Source of the DNA: Cyanobacteriota bacterium
GTDB taxonomy: Bacteria; Cyanobacteriota; Cyanobacteriia; Leptolyngbyales; Leptolyngbyaceae
Assembly: GCA_027482985.1 (NCBI GenBank)
Contig: JAIXVO010000762.1
Location: 1 to 11,367, forward strand
Length of the DNA: 11,367 nt
Direction: 5' to 3'
Shown here: positions 1 through 6,798 of the stretch, piece by piece
Numbering within the stretch: position 1 is the stretch's first letter
How the letters are laid out: each line of letters begins with the position of its first letter
Position numbers and translations under genes: made by a program
The notes under the pieces: generated by a model
Databases searched by the model: none
Seen by the model: only the letters and a program-made list of their open reading frames with translations
Told to the model about the DNA's origin: nothing

Positions 1-38
1 TCGGGAACTTGGGCAAAAGCTTCTTGTAACGTCTGCAT
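1..38 (-). CDS. 5' end of a leftward gene, product unknown (partial)
   Basis: The complement of this stretch starts with ATG and reads MQTLQEAFAQVP before running off the window. The start is supported by a strong Shine-Dalgarno-like GAGGTGG (complement of 43-49) four bases upstream. Twelve codons are too few to assign a family. The gene is divergent from the caspase-like remnant, so the 243-bp gap between them should hold its promoter. Confidence 0.55.
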   Translation of the reverse strand, partial: MQTLQEAFAQVP

Positions 39-42
39 CTAA

Positions 43-49
43 CCACCTC
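43..49 (-). promoter_or_regulatory. Ribosome binding site of the partial leftward gene
   Basis: The complement reads GAGGTGG, close to the consensus AGGAGGT, and is followed by TTAG and then ATG. It is the main reason to call the 38-base coding fragment at the window edge real. Confidence 0.5.
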
Positions 50-100
50 AGTCACAACCTTTCAGCTTATTATTTCTCTCTCAAAATGAATCAGCCCTGC

Positions 101-243
101 CAAATTTGGGGGACTTAGGGGGCGCAAAGGACTCAAACGGAGTCAATCCCTACTTGTGTGTACACGGTAGCCCGTCCTGGGAGAAGGGGAGCCGGAAGTT
201 TTTTTTCCTTGCCCAGTTTGGGAGAGGGGAACACGAGGGGTAA
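101..243. repeat. Remnants of G-rich interspersed repeats
   Basis: Positions 101-122 (CAAATTTGGGGGACTTAGGG then GG) look like one half of the AAGTCCCCCAAATTTGGGGG-type repeat often scattered between cyanobacterial genes. Positions 174-243 hold two further blocks, around CCTGGGAGAAGGGGAG and CCCAGTTTGGGAGAGGGGAA, of the kind found in degenerate hairpin repeats. CCCAGTTTGGG can form a small hairpin. A run of eight T at 199-206 separates the blocks. No open reading frame is evident here. The repeat family is assigned from memory of cyanobacterial intergenic regions; copy number elsewhere in the genome cannot be seen from this window. Confidence 0.35.
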
Positions 244-281
244 GGGCGATTCGTGCGTTTATTCATTCATGAGTTGAGGCG

Positions 282-620
282 ATGGTCAAAACGGCGTTAC
301 TGATTGGGGTGAGTCAATATGACTCGGATGACCTCAAACCTTTACCGGCGGCAGCAGGAGATATTGCCGCTGTGGAAAAAGTGTTGCGCGATCGCGCCCT
401 GGGTAATTTCGATCATGTCCTGTCGCTGCTAAATCCAGATTTGATTGAATTGCAGGCGGCGATCGATAACCTATTTGATCATCGCAAAGCCGATGATCTG
501 GTGTTGCTCTACTTCTCTGGGCATGGGTTGACGGATGAAGAGGGCAATTTTTACTTCACAATCGCACGACTCGCAAAACGGCGCAGGGGCGACTTAATAA
601 AGGGCAAGGGGAGTAATTAG
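282..620 (+). pseudogene. Truncated caspase-like (peptidase C14) protein, probable gene remnant
   Basis: The 112-residue product starts with MVKTALLIGVSQYDS, the usual first strand of bacterial caspase-like (p20/metacaspase) domains. The DLKPLPAAAGDIAAVEKVL segment (residues 17-35) matches the conserved region between the first strand and helix. LLYFSGHG (74-82) carries the catalytic histidine, H81. A normal protein would go on for about 40 residues to the DCCFSG-type strand with the catalytic cysteine, then often to a large C-terminal module. Here the caspase-like reading seems to fade near residue 107 (LIKG) and a stop follows five codons later, so the catalytic Cys is missing. I found no Cys-containing distal half in any frame up to 660 or in 3164-3410. 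The start ATG has GAGG two bases upstream and GAG further upstream. The deletion end lies about 60 bp from the restriction-modification block, suggesting the two events are linked. A short regulatory remnant protein cannot be excluded. Confidence 0.7.
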
Positions 621-662
621 CTACCTACACATACTTGGGTATCAGTTATGAATCGCCGAACC

Positions 663-1823
663 CTATGTTGATTCAGCGTTAAATGCTTGAATATACTGAT
701 GAGATGGCCACTGTTGCCGATTAGTAGGAAGTCTAGATTGGTCTATCACTCCAACGTTCTTCTGAAAAATCGATAAATCAAAGTTCTCCTGAAGTGCTAC
801 AGCTTTAACATCCTCAGGAATTGACAACAAGTAGTTTTTCGACGCAGCATCAAAATCTAACCTGAGCAGGCCATTATCAAACGCCCAATGGCATTGTTTG
901 CATAAGCAGATTCCATTTCTAACTGAGTTCAGGTCGTAGATTGACCACGGTAAGATATGCGCAGCGTCTACACCAGGGGAATCAAAACCGACCAATCTTG
1001 GTAAGCGTTCCCCCGAAAAAAGACATCGATGTTCATAAGCTTCGCGCACATCCTTACTGAATTTTCGTGCGCCTGGTCCTCTATCAGCTTGCTTTCGCCA
1101 TTTCCTGATTCGGTTACGCCGCGAATCTTGAGGAGAAATAATGCTATCTTCAGCTTCATAGCCTGTTATTTCGTCTGTAATTCCTGTATGAGTAGTACTT
1201 GAATAATCTGGCAGGTTAAACTCACTTAAAATCCGGGGAAGTACATCCGTGTTAGCAAGAAATCTTTTTTGAACTTTATCGGCAGACTTCTGAATGCCGA
1301 CATGGTCGGAGTTTATCACTGCGGCTTCATGTGCTTTGAGCAAACCGCTTAATTCAGATGATTGTTGGCTTGCTATAGCCCACAGCATACAAATAATTGC
1401 CATTCGCTCGGCAAAATCAACTTTAAGAATTCCTCCCTGACTTTTTGCCCAAATGTTAGTTGGTGCAAAAACTATGCTGTTTGAATCTGTTTGGACTAAA
1501 TCAACATCAATGCCATAAACAATGTATTCCTTGTAAGAAAGTCTGGTGAGGCTTGATTTAGGTGTCTTAATGAGTTCTCGTCTGGGTGCTGGTAAAAGAA
1601 GAGTTGAGTAGATTACGACGTATGGATGTATGCCATTTGCTTCTGGGCGAATTCTAGATTTTCCAGAAAGTTTATAGGCTTTTGCCTTGCCGTCAATTTG
1701 TAAACCTGGAGTTATTTGGTAATAAAATTCTTTGCCAAGCAGCTCAGAAGCACTGACTCCATGATCAGAACCAGCCAGCTCATAATCCCCCCGACCACCA
1801 CTTGGCCTTAAAGCGATACGCAT
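663..1823 (-). CDS. HNH restriction endonuclease of a type II R-M system
   Basis: The 386-residue protein should cut DNA at the site protected by the methyltransferase encoded just upstream. The HNH nuclease lies at about residues 255-325: RCLFSG (266-271), DAAHILPW with H289, then SVRNGICLCKQCHWAFDNGLL-type sequence with N303 and H312. This fits the HNH_2-like (PF13391) group, in which the first zinc knuckle is replaced by a CxxxG turn; C308 and C311 remain. The N-terminal 250 residues begin with a glycine-rich RPSGGRGDYEL segment (6-16) and show no family I can name firmly; they probably hold site recognition. The region at 235-255 is very basic. The ATG is preceded by GGAG with eight bases spacing and lies inside the end of the methyltransferase gene (16-nt overlap), which implies translational coupling and delayed nuclease synthesis. 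The recognition sequence cannot be read from the protein. It could also be an HNH nuclease that is not a site-specific enzyme, but the pairing makes restriction most likely. Confidence 0.85.
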   Translation of the reverse strand: MRIALRPSGGRGDYELAGSDHGVSASELLGKEFYYQITPGLQIDGKAKAYKLSGKSRIRPEANGIHPYVVIYSTLLLPAPRRELIKTPKSSLTRLSYKEYIVYGIDVDLVQTDSNSIVFAPTNIWAKSQGGILKVDFAERMAIICMLWAIASQQSSELSGLLKAHEAAVINSDHVGIQKSADKVQKRFLANTDVLPRILSEFNLPDYSSTTHTGITDEITGYEAEDSIISPQDSRRNRIRKWRKQADRGPGARKFSKDVREAYEHRCLFSGERLPRLVGFDSPGVDAAHILPWSIYDLNSVRNGICLCKQCHWAFDNGLLRLDFDAASKNYLLSIPEDVKAVALQENFDLSIFQKNVGVIDQSRLPTNRQQWPSHQYIQAFNAEST

Positions 1824-3154
1824 TGCAATGACTCCAATAAAGCAAGATTGTGCTGCTGCGGAACATCCAAAGTGCTATTTTCACTGGCTGCTCTCCCGCT
1901 GAGCTGTTCTAATGCACTTCTTAGGTGCGGAAACAAATGTCTGCCTTGAGAGTCTACTCTTCTCAAGATGCCTTCAGCCGCATTTGAGCTTAAGAAAAAA
2001 CGCGAGTCTGGCCGATCTTGCTCGATAATCTCGATGAGATCAGAGTGGATTGGCTCAGCTGGCAATGGAGGGGTATTACTCGCAACGAAATCATTTTTCC
2101 AGAGAAGTCCTGCCTTGGGCCAAATGATCTTAGTTTCTTCATTTCGTTTGTCTGAAAGCTTTCCCAAAATAGTTTTGGTTCCTTGTAAACCCGGCCATCG
2201 CTCAACTGAATCTGTTAAGAACTTGATTGAGCTAAGCTGTGAACTCCGTGTAGGTTGAGTATTCTCGATTTGACTGTGAATTCTTTCAGCAATCCATTTA
2301 ATAACAGAAACTGAAACTGCATTACCTAAGGCGTGATATCGCAGACTGTCTGATTTTTCTATATCTACATCTTCTAGATGTAATTTTGTCCAGTTGTCTG
2401 GAAAGCCTTGCAGTCGCTCGCATTCTAGTGGTGTCAGTCTACGGACTTCATGCCTATACGGAACATAAGTTCTACTCCAATCTGTTCCAGTGTGCCTACC
2501 AGAAGTTGCGGCTAAGCAAAATGCAACTTTTGGGGGAATTGGTCCTGTTCCTTGCTGACAAGAGGTACTTAAAAAAGCTAAGCGTTCATTTTCTAAGCAG
2601 GCTGGTCGCCGATCTTCAAACAGAACATTGCCCGCAGCGCTAGGGTCGTTGAGCCATGCACAGATATATATCCGTGGGCGAGATTGTGGCACGCCAAAAT
2701 ACCGGCTGTTTAACAATCGCCATGCAACCGCATAGTTCAAGTTACTTAATGTGAAAAGTAATTCTGCAAAGTCTTTGCCATGATTTGAGCTAAGCAGCCC
2801 ATGAACATTCTCAATCAATATCACTGGCGGTTTCTTGACTGCGGCAAGCTCTGATAATCGAAAAAATAGTCCTGATCTTGAACCATTTAATCCGTGGCGA
2901 CCTCTTGAGCCGCTGGCGACGGACAAGTCTTGACAGGGAAAGCCGCCACACCATACTTCAGCATCAGGCAAACTTTCAGGGTTAATGGTTGAGATATCTC
3001 CAAATCGCAAAATTTCTGGCCAGTGGTAGGCCAAAACGGAATTGCAAAATGAATGTATTTCGCATTGCAGAATGATATTGAATTCTGCTTTCTCAAATCC
3101 AATATCAAATCCACCAATTCCAGTAAAAAAAGATGCAACTCTTGGTTTCTTCAT
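1808..3154 (-). CDS. C5 cytosine-specific DNA methyltransferase of the R-M system
   Basis: This enzyme transfers a methyl group from SAM to C5 of cytosine in a specific DNA site. From the ATG at 3154 it has 448 residues with the Dcm-family motifs in order: motif I SFFTGIGGFDIGFE (8-21), motif IV GGFPCQDLS with catalytic C74 (70-78), motif VI ENV (115-117), motif VIII QSRPR (157-161), motif IX RRLTPLECERLQGFP (238-252) and motif X GNAV (277-280). The stretch between VIII and IX, where the target-recognition domain normally sits, is only about 75 residues. By contrast about 165 residues follow motif X, including WPKAGLLWKND (345-355) and FFLSSNAAEGILRR (386-399), which resemble C-terminal segments I associate with phage-borne C5 methyltransferases. 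A TTG nine bases further upstream (3163) is in frame and would add three residues; neither start has a good Shine-Dalgarno sequence, and ATG is preferred. It is the first gene of the pair, so methylation would precede cutting. No Vsr-type repair gene is present. Confidence 0.93.
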   Translation of the reverse strand: MKKPRVASFFTGIGGFDIGFEKAEFNIILQCEIHSFCNSVLAYHWPEILRFGDISTINPESLPDAEVWCGGFPCQDLSVASGSRGRHGLNGSRSGLFFRLSELAAVKKPPVILIENVHGLLSSNHGKDFAELLFTLSNLNYAVAWRLLNSRYFGVPQSRPRIYICAWLNDPSAAGNVLFEDRRPACLENERLAFLSTSCQQGTGPIPPKVAFCLAATSGRHTGTDWSRTYVPYRHEVRRLTPLECERLQGFPDNWTKLHLEDVDIEKSDSLRYHALGNAVSVSVIKWIAERIHSQIENTQPTRSSQLSSIKFLTDSVERWPGLQGTKTILGKLSDKRNEETKIIWPKAGLLWKNDFVASNTPPLPAEPIHSDLIEIIEQDRPDSRFFLSSNAAEGILRRVDSQGRHLFPHLRSALEQLSGRAASENSTLDVPQQHNLALLESLQCVSL

Positions 3155-3280
3155 TACACCCAATCTGTGTTTATTTGTGCAGCATTGATGCTAGCCGCAG
3201 TTCCGCTCACATACCCTTGACTTGGCTTGACGCTATTAGCAATCAATCTTTTAGCGAGTGTCGTTGACAAAAGTGAAACA

Positions 3281-3311
3281 ATTCTAGCCCTGAGTGGTCG
3301 TTTTGTACCAA
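3281..3311 (-). promoter_or_regulatory. Candidate promoter of the R-M genes
   Basis: On the leftward strand TTGGTA (complement of 3306-3311) is followed after 19 bases by TAGAAT (complement of 3281-3286), a good -10 box with a passable -35 box. The spacer is two bases longer than ideal. It lies about 127 bp upstream of the methyltransferase ATG. Confidence 0.25.
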
Positions 3312-3340
3312 GCTATGAAAGCTAAACAAAAAACGTGCTG

Positions 3341-3358
3341 ATAGTATACCTTTACTAT
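3341..3358. promoter_or_regulatory. Short inverted repeat, possible operator
   Basis: ATAGTA and TACTAT face each other across six bases, a dyad about 30 bp upstream of the candidate R-M promoter. It could be a repressor or control-protein site, but no controller (C) gene is present in the window, and an inverted repeat of this size may arise by chance in AT-rich DNA. Confidence 0.25.
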
Positions 3359-3410
3359 GTGCAAAGTGCGATCGCGTTAGGCAAATTGATATTCCTAGCT
3401 CAGACAGAGG

Positions 3411-6317
3411 CTACAAAATTTCGACGATGCCTTGTTGACCGTCGATGCGGATGAGTTGACCGTCGTGCAGGCGTTGGGTGGCGTTGGGGATATCCATGAC
3501 GGCGGGAATGCGGTATTCGCGAGCGACGATCGCCCCATGCGATAACCGTCCGCCCGTTTCGGCGATTAGTCCCCCGGCTTGCGCGAGTAAGGGTGCCCAG
3601 CCGGAATCGGTGTAAGGGACGACGATGATGGTGTCGCGGCCTAGGGGGGGGAGGTCTTGCAAACTCAGGATGACTTTCACGCGACCTTCCACACTGCCAG
3701 CACTGGCCCCAATCCCTTGTAGTTGTTGGGATGCCGTCCAGGTGGGATGGATGGCGGGTTCCGGGGGATCGTCACCATACACGATAAAGGGGACGGTGGG
3801 GAGGGCGCGATCGCGGTCTAGGGTCGCCTGTCGTTGGGCGATCAGCGGGGCAAACGACTCATCGGTCGGGTGTTGGACGCGCTGCCGGATTTCGTCGAAG
3901 GTGAGATAGAAGATGTCGCCCGTTGCCGAGAGCCAACCTGCTGCCAGCCAGCGTTGTTCCAGGGCGACAAAACTCCAGCGCACCTCCGCCAGGAAGCGGC
4001 TGTAGATCTCGGTGACGCATCCCTTCAGGTCAAATCGCCGTTGCACACTGGGTTTGGCGGTTAACAGCGTGGCTGCCAGCTCGTTGGGCGGCGGGTTGAG
4101 ACACAACTGGGCAAACAAGGCGCGAATGGGGGCGGGGTCTTCTTGCCAGGTGGGAACGGCGATATCGGTGCCGACTTCACTCAAATAACCATACTGCTCC
4201 AGGAGATGATCCAGTTGGTGCAAGATGGTTTGCCCGGTGGGAGTGGTGGGTAGCAGGGTCAATAATTCGGCGGCAGTGGTGGGGCGGGGCGTGATGGTAT
4301 CCACCAGGGGATGGACCGATCGCGCCAGGTCTTGCAGCGATCGCAGGGCGGCAACTTCTGGGGTGGCACTGTTATCGATCGCCTCGTCGGGTACTTTGGC
4401 GATCGCCTTCCGTAAGGCCGCACTCAGGGGGGCGAGGATGCTGTAGTAGGTGGCGACTTTCAGGCGGGACAGAATCAAGTCAATTCGGTTCAACAGTTCG
4501 GTATCGGTGAGGGATGCGGGTTGAGATTGCCGCAGGGTGGCGATCGCGGGGGCAAAGAGTGTCCGTTCATCCCGGCGAAAGTCTGACTCGACGCGGGCTT
4601 CTCGTTGCCAGAGGCGCAACAACCCTGGGACATTTCTGAGGGTGGAGAGGAGGGGAGGCTTGCTGAACTTGGCTCCCCGCGTCAGAAATTCCAGGCTTTC
4701 GGGGGGCAGTCCCATGCGGCGAAAGATTTCACCCAGCAGGGAGGCATTGAAATAAGAGCGGGAGTAATGCAGCGTCGCGGTTTCGGTGAAGTCGAGTCCC
4801 TGAGCGCGATCGCCCAGCCCGATGGTAAAAATCTCGCCCCACACGCCACAGGTGAGGGGACGGTTAATCGACCAGGTGAGGGGCCGGATCAAGCCAGGAA
4901 TCACTTCGGCGGCGATTTTGCGCGTCCAGATGGGTAACAGGGTGGTGACGGGACGGGATTGCAACAGCCAGAGTTGGGTACCGTCAAAACTCCATTCCAC
5001 ATCTTGCGGTATCCCGTGATAGTAGGCTTCCAGATGGCGTGCCAGGTAAGCGACTTGCTGCATCAGGCGGGGCGGCATCTGACCCGAACCTGCCACGGGA
5101 AAGGTCAGATCGTCGGGTAACTGCCAGTTGGCGGCGGCGGTGGGGGATGGCAACAGGGCATCATCCACCGTGACCTGATAGATTTCTGGCGTGTTACGAC
5201 CGGAAACAACCTGACTGGCCGCACCTGGCAAAGCTTCGATCATCACCTGATCACCCTGGCGGGCGATCGGATCACGACTGAAAGCGACCCCGGAAAACAC
5301 GCCTTTCACCTGCTCCTGCACAATCACTGCCATCGCTGCATCGGGCAAATTGCGATCGCGCCGATATTGCACCGCCGAGGGGCGATCGTAGGACTGAAAA
5401 CAGCGGGTCATGGCGGGTAAGATACTTTCCCGACTGCTGACATTGACGACAGAAGTATATTGGCCGGCGGCAGAAGCGGTAGCGGAATCTTCCCCGACTG
5501 CCGAAGACCGCACCACGACGGGATGTGCAGCCGAGGGCGAGACGACTTTTTGCAACGCTGCCGGATCGTCGCCAGGTAACAGCACCCAGCCCATCGGCAC
5601 CGGATAGCCCCGCCGCTTCAACTGGGCGAGAGTCGCCGCCTTCTGCCCAAATTTCGTGGCATCCAGGACATCATTGAGGGACCGCAAGGCGCGATCGCCC
5701 CGAAAAAATTGAAACATTGCCCGTGAACCTCCCGTTGCAGCCTGTGGGTTTAAGGTCAGATCATCCGGCACTTTGGTATAAATCCAGCCGATCAAAAACG
5801 ACAGCGCTGCCGTCATCACAATCACACCAGGATTGTCCGGATGCAGCAAGGCCGTGAGCAGCGTCAGCCACACCAATACGCCATATTTGCCGGATTTGCG
5901 ATCGCGCAGGATCGTAAAACTAATCCCACTGAATAAAAACACCAGCCCGGAGACGATGGGATCATGCACCACAAAGCCCCAGACGACATTGGTTGTCCCG
6001 GCCCCTTTACCGACCCAGTAGCGCCCCATCACCAGCGCCATCAACGCCCCCAGTTCCCAGGCTGATCCTGCTGGAAAAAAGAGCCGCGCCAGCAACACCG
6101 CCGCAATCCCTTTACCCGCTTCGGATAAGACCGCCAGCATCCCGACGACCCGCCCCCCGTGGTAGAACGCCGCCGATACACTGGCATTCCCTGTGCCTAA
6201 TTGCTCGATCGCCTGTCCGGTGAACAGCCGCATCAGCCAGCGAATCAGCGGCAATCCACCCAAAATTGGGCAGACGAGAAAAATCACCAGTACACCCCAG
6301 ACCTGTGTCAGTGTCAT
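3411..6317 (-). CDS. PlsY-like membrane domain fused to ATP-grasp/phosphohistidine (PEP-synthase/RPH-like) enzyme
   Basis: This 968-residue membrane-bound fusion has four parts. Residues 1-185 form several hydrophobic segments resembling PlsY glycerol-3-phosphate acyltransferase: GTGN (41-44), EAGKG (66-70) and GKGAGTTN (103-110) echo its glycine-rich motifs, but the usual GHxFPVF sequence is replaced by MGRYWV, so acyltransfer is uncertain. Residues 215-460 are a PPDK_N/ATP-grasp domain: FGQKAATLAQL (223-233), VVVRSSAVGEDS (267-278), VQEQVKGVFSGVAFSRDP (333-350) and LLQSRPVT (451-458). About 460-860 is a helical linker region of no clear family, in the position of the substrate domain of rifampin phosphotransferase. 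Residues 870-968 are the swivelling phosphohistidine domain, with GGRLSHGAIVARE (922-934) and catalytic H927. The C-terminal PEP/pyruvate TIM barrel of PEP synthase is absent, so the phosphate acceptor is something else. The chemistry is probably ATP to phospho-His to an unknown acceptor. It starts 27 bp after the bactofilin stop, likely in one transcript. The domain calls are firm, the physiological role unknown. Confidence 0.85.
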   Translation of the reverse strand: MTLTQVWGVLVIFLVCPILGGLPLIRWLMRLFTGQAIEQLGTGNASVSAAFYHGGRVVGMLAVLSEAGKGIAAVLLARLFFPAGSAWELGALMALVMGRYWVGKGAGTTNVVWGFVVHDPIVSGLVFLFSGISFTILRDRKSGKYGVLVWLTLLTALLHPDNPGVIVMTAALSFLIGWIYTKVPDDLTLNPQAATGGSRAMFQFFRGDRALRSLNDVLDATKFGQKAATLAQLKRRGYPVPMGWVLLPGDDPAALQKVVSPSAAHPVVVRSSAVGEDSATASAAGQYTSVVNVSSRESILPAMTRCFQSYDRPSAVQYRRDRNLPDAAMAVIVQEQVKGVFSGVAFSRDPIARQGDQVMIEALPGAASQVVSGRNTPEIYQVTVDDALLPSPTAAANWQLPDDLTFPVAGSGQMPPRLMQQVAYLARHLEAYYHGIPQDVEWSFDGTQLWLLQSRPVTTLLPIWTRKIAAEVIPGLIRPLTWSINRPLTCGVWGEIFTIGLGDRAQGLDFTETATLHYSRSYFNASLLGEIFRRMGLPPESLEFLTRGAKFSKPPLLSTLRNVPGLLRLWQREARVESDFRRDERTLFAPAIATLRQSQPASLTDTELLNRIDLILSRLKVATYYSILAPLSAALRKAIAKVPDEAIDNSATPEVAALRSLQDLARSVHPLVDTITPRPTTAAELLTLLPTTPTGQTILHQLDHLLEQYGYLSEVGTDIAVPTWQEDPAPIRALFAQLCLNPPPNELAATLLTAKPSVQRRFDLKGCVTEIYSRFLAEVRWSFVALEQRWLAAGWLSATGDIFYLTFDEIRQRVQHPTDESFAPLIAQRQATLDRDRALPTVPFIVYGDDPPEPAIHPTWTASQQLQGIGASAGSVEGRVKVILSLQDLPPLGRDTIIVVPYTDSGWAPLLAQAGGLIAETGGRLSHGAIVAREYRIPAVMDIPNATQRLHDGQLIRIDGQQGIVEIL

Positions 6318-6344
6318 GCCCAGTTCAGTGCCCAGCTTGAGGGG

Positions 6345-6749
6345 TTAGAATTCATCCCGACTGGCCATCAGTTCGGCGCGGGGCTGCATCCCCGGCAGGA
6401 TCTTGGCATCCCCGGCTTCGATGTAACCGACGTAAAACGCGCCTGCTTCAATATCCAACGCGTTGGCCACCACATCCCCTTCCAACCGCGCCGTGCGGCT
6501 CAGGGTTAAGCGACCTTCCGCCACGACGCGTGCCTTAATCACCCCATGAACCAGCAAGTTCCGCGCGCGGACTTCTGGCCCTTCCACCAGGCCAGTCGAG
6601 GAAATTTCCATGTCGCCCCGGACTTCCACCGTGCCATGCACCACGCCATCCACCCGCAGGTTGCCTTCAATGTGCATATTGCCATGGAATTCACTATTCG
6701 CCGCCAGATAGGTCAGGGAGCCGACGGGTTGTTTGTTTTTGCTAAACAT
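6345..6749 (-). CDS. Bactofilin (polymer-forming cytoskeletal protein)
   Basis: The 134-residue protein belongs to the bactofilin family (PF04519), whose members polymerise without nucleotide into filaments or sheets, usually at the inner face of the membrane, and act as scaffolds in cell shape and wall synthesis. The central 100 residues show the short beta-helix periodicity of about 18-20 residues typical of the family: SEFHGNMHIEGNLRVDG, then VHGTVEVRGDMEISSTG, VEGPEVRARNLLVHG, and VVAEGRLTLSRTARLEGDV. A short N-terminal tail (MFSKNKQ) and a short C-terminal tail flank it, with no signal peptide or membrane segment. The ATG is preceded by GGAG six bases upstream. Its neighbours are a small membrane protein upstream (49-bp gap) and the PlsY-like/phosphotransfer fusion downstream (27 bp), which suggests that the filament localises a membrane enzyme. 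The family assignment is firm, its cellular job inferred. Confidence 0.93.
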   Translation of the reverse strand: MFSKNKQPVGSLTYLAANSEFHGNMHIEGNLRVDGVVHGTVEVRGDMEISSTGLVEGPEVRARNLLVHGVIKARVVAEGRLTLSRTARLEGDVVANALDIEAGAFYVGYIEAGDAKILPGMQPRAELMASRDEF

Positions 6750-6798
6750 GAGTGTCTCCGGGCAAACTTTGCAACAGTTTGAGTTAGGTCAAATTGAG

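Larger units (their letters stand above)
600..3367. other. Probable acquired restriction-modification island
   Basis: By eye this interval is clearly AT-richer than the rest of the window, and it has no GCGATCGC (HIP1) octamer. The nearest copies are at 388-395 and 3368-3375; about nineteen lie in the remaining 8.4 kb, including 3807, 4337, 4399, 4540, 4806, 5352, 5691, 5898, 7509, 7616, 7831, 8556, 8880, 9182, 10046, 10241 and 10989. The segment contains only the methyltransferase and endonuclease genes plus 210 bp upstream of them. No transposase, integrase, terminal inverted repeat or target duplication was recognised, so the edges are approximate: the left one is where the caspase reading fails, the right one is the first HIP1 site. 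Confidence 0.5.
3164..3410. other. Intergenic region upstream of the R-M genes
   Basis: This 247-bp gap lies between the R-M start and the end of the PlsY/dikinase fusion gene. It holds a weak leftward promoter candidate (3281-3311), a short inverted repeat (3341-3358), two CTTGACTTGG/CTTGACGC direct repeats near 3216-3231 and one HIP1 octamer (3368-3375). No convincing open reading frame was seen, and no intrinsic terminator for the fusion gene was recognised. Confidence 0.5.

Noticed and set aside
12..24. GGCAAAAGCTTCT occurs at 12-24 and again at 7089-7101.
   Set aside because: One shared 13-mer is about what chance predicts in an 11-kb window, and no similarity extends beyond it.
160..168. 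GTGTACAC palindrome in the left intergenic region as an operator.
   Set aside because: An eight-base palindrome alone is too weak, with no nearby promoter boxes to support it.
3154..3163. TTG at 3163 as the start of the methyltransferase.
   Set aside because: It adds only three residues ahead of MKKPRVASFF and has no better ribosome binding site than the ATG; it remains possible.
3164..3410. The missing distal half of the caspase gene on the other side of the R-M genes.
   Set aside because: No DCCFSG-like reading is present in any frame of this gap, so a simple insertion into an intact caspase gene is not supported.
3605..6223. Several rightward open frames of 62-110 codons opposite the PlsY/dikinase fusion gene.
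   Set aside because: They are antisense to a well-supported long gene, have Arg/Ser/Gly-rich compositions expected from GC-rich reverse frames and show no family.
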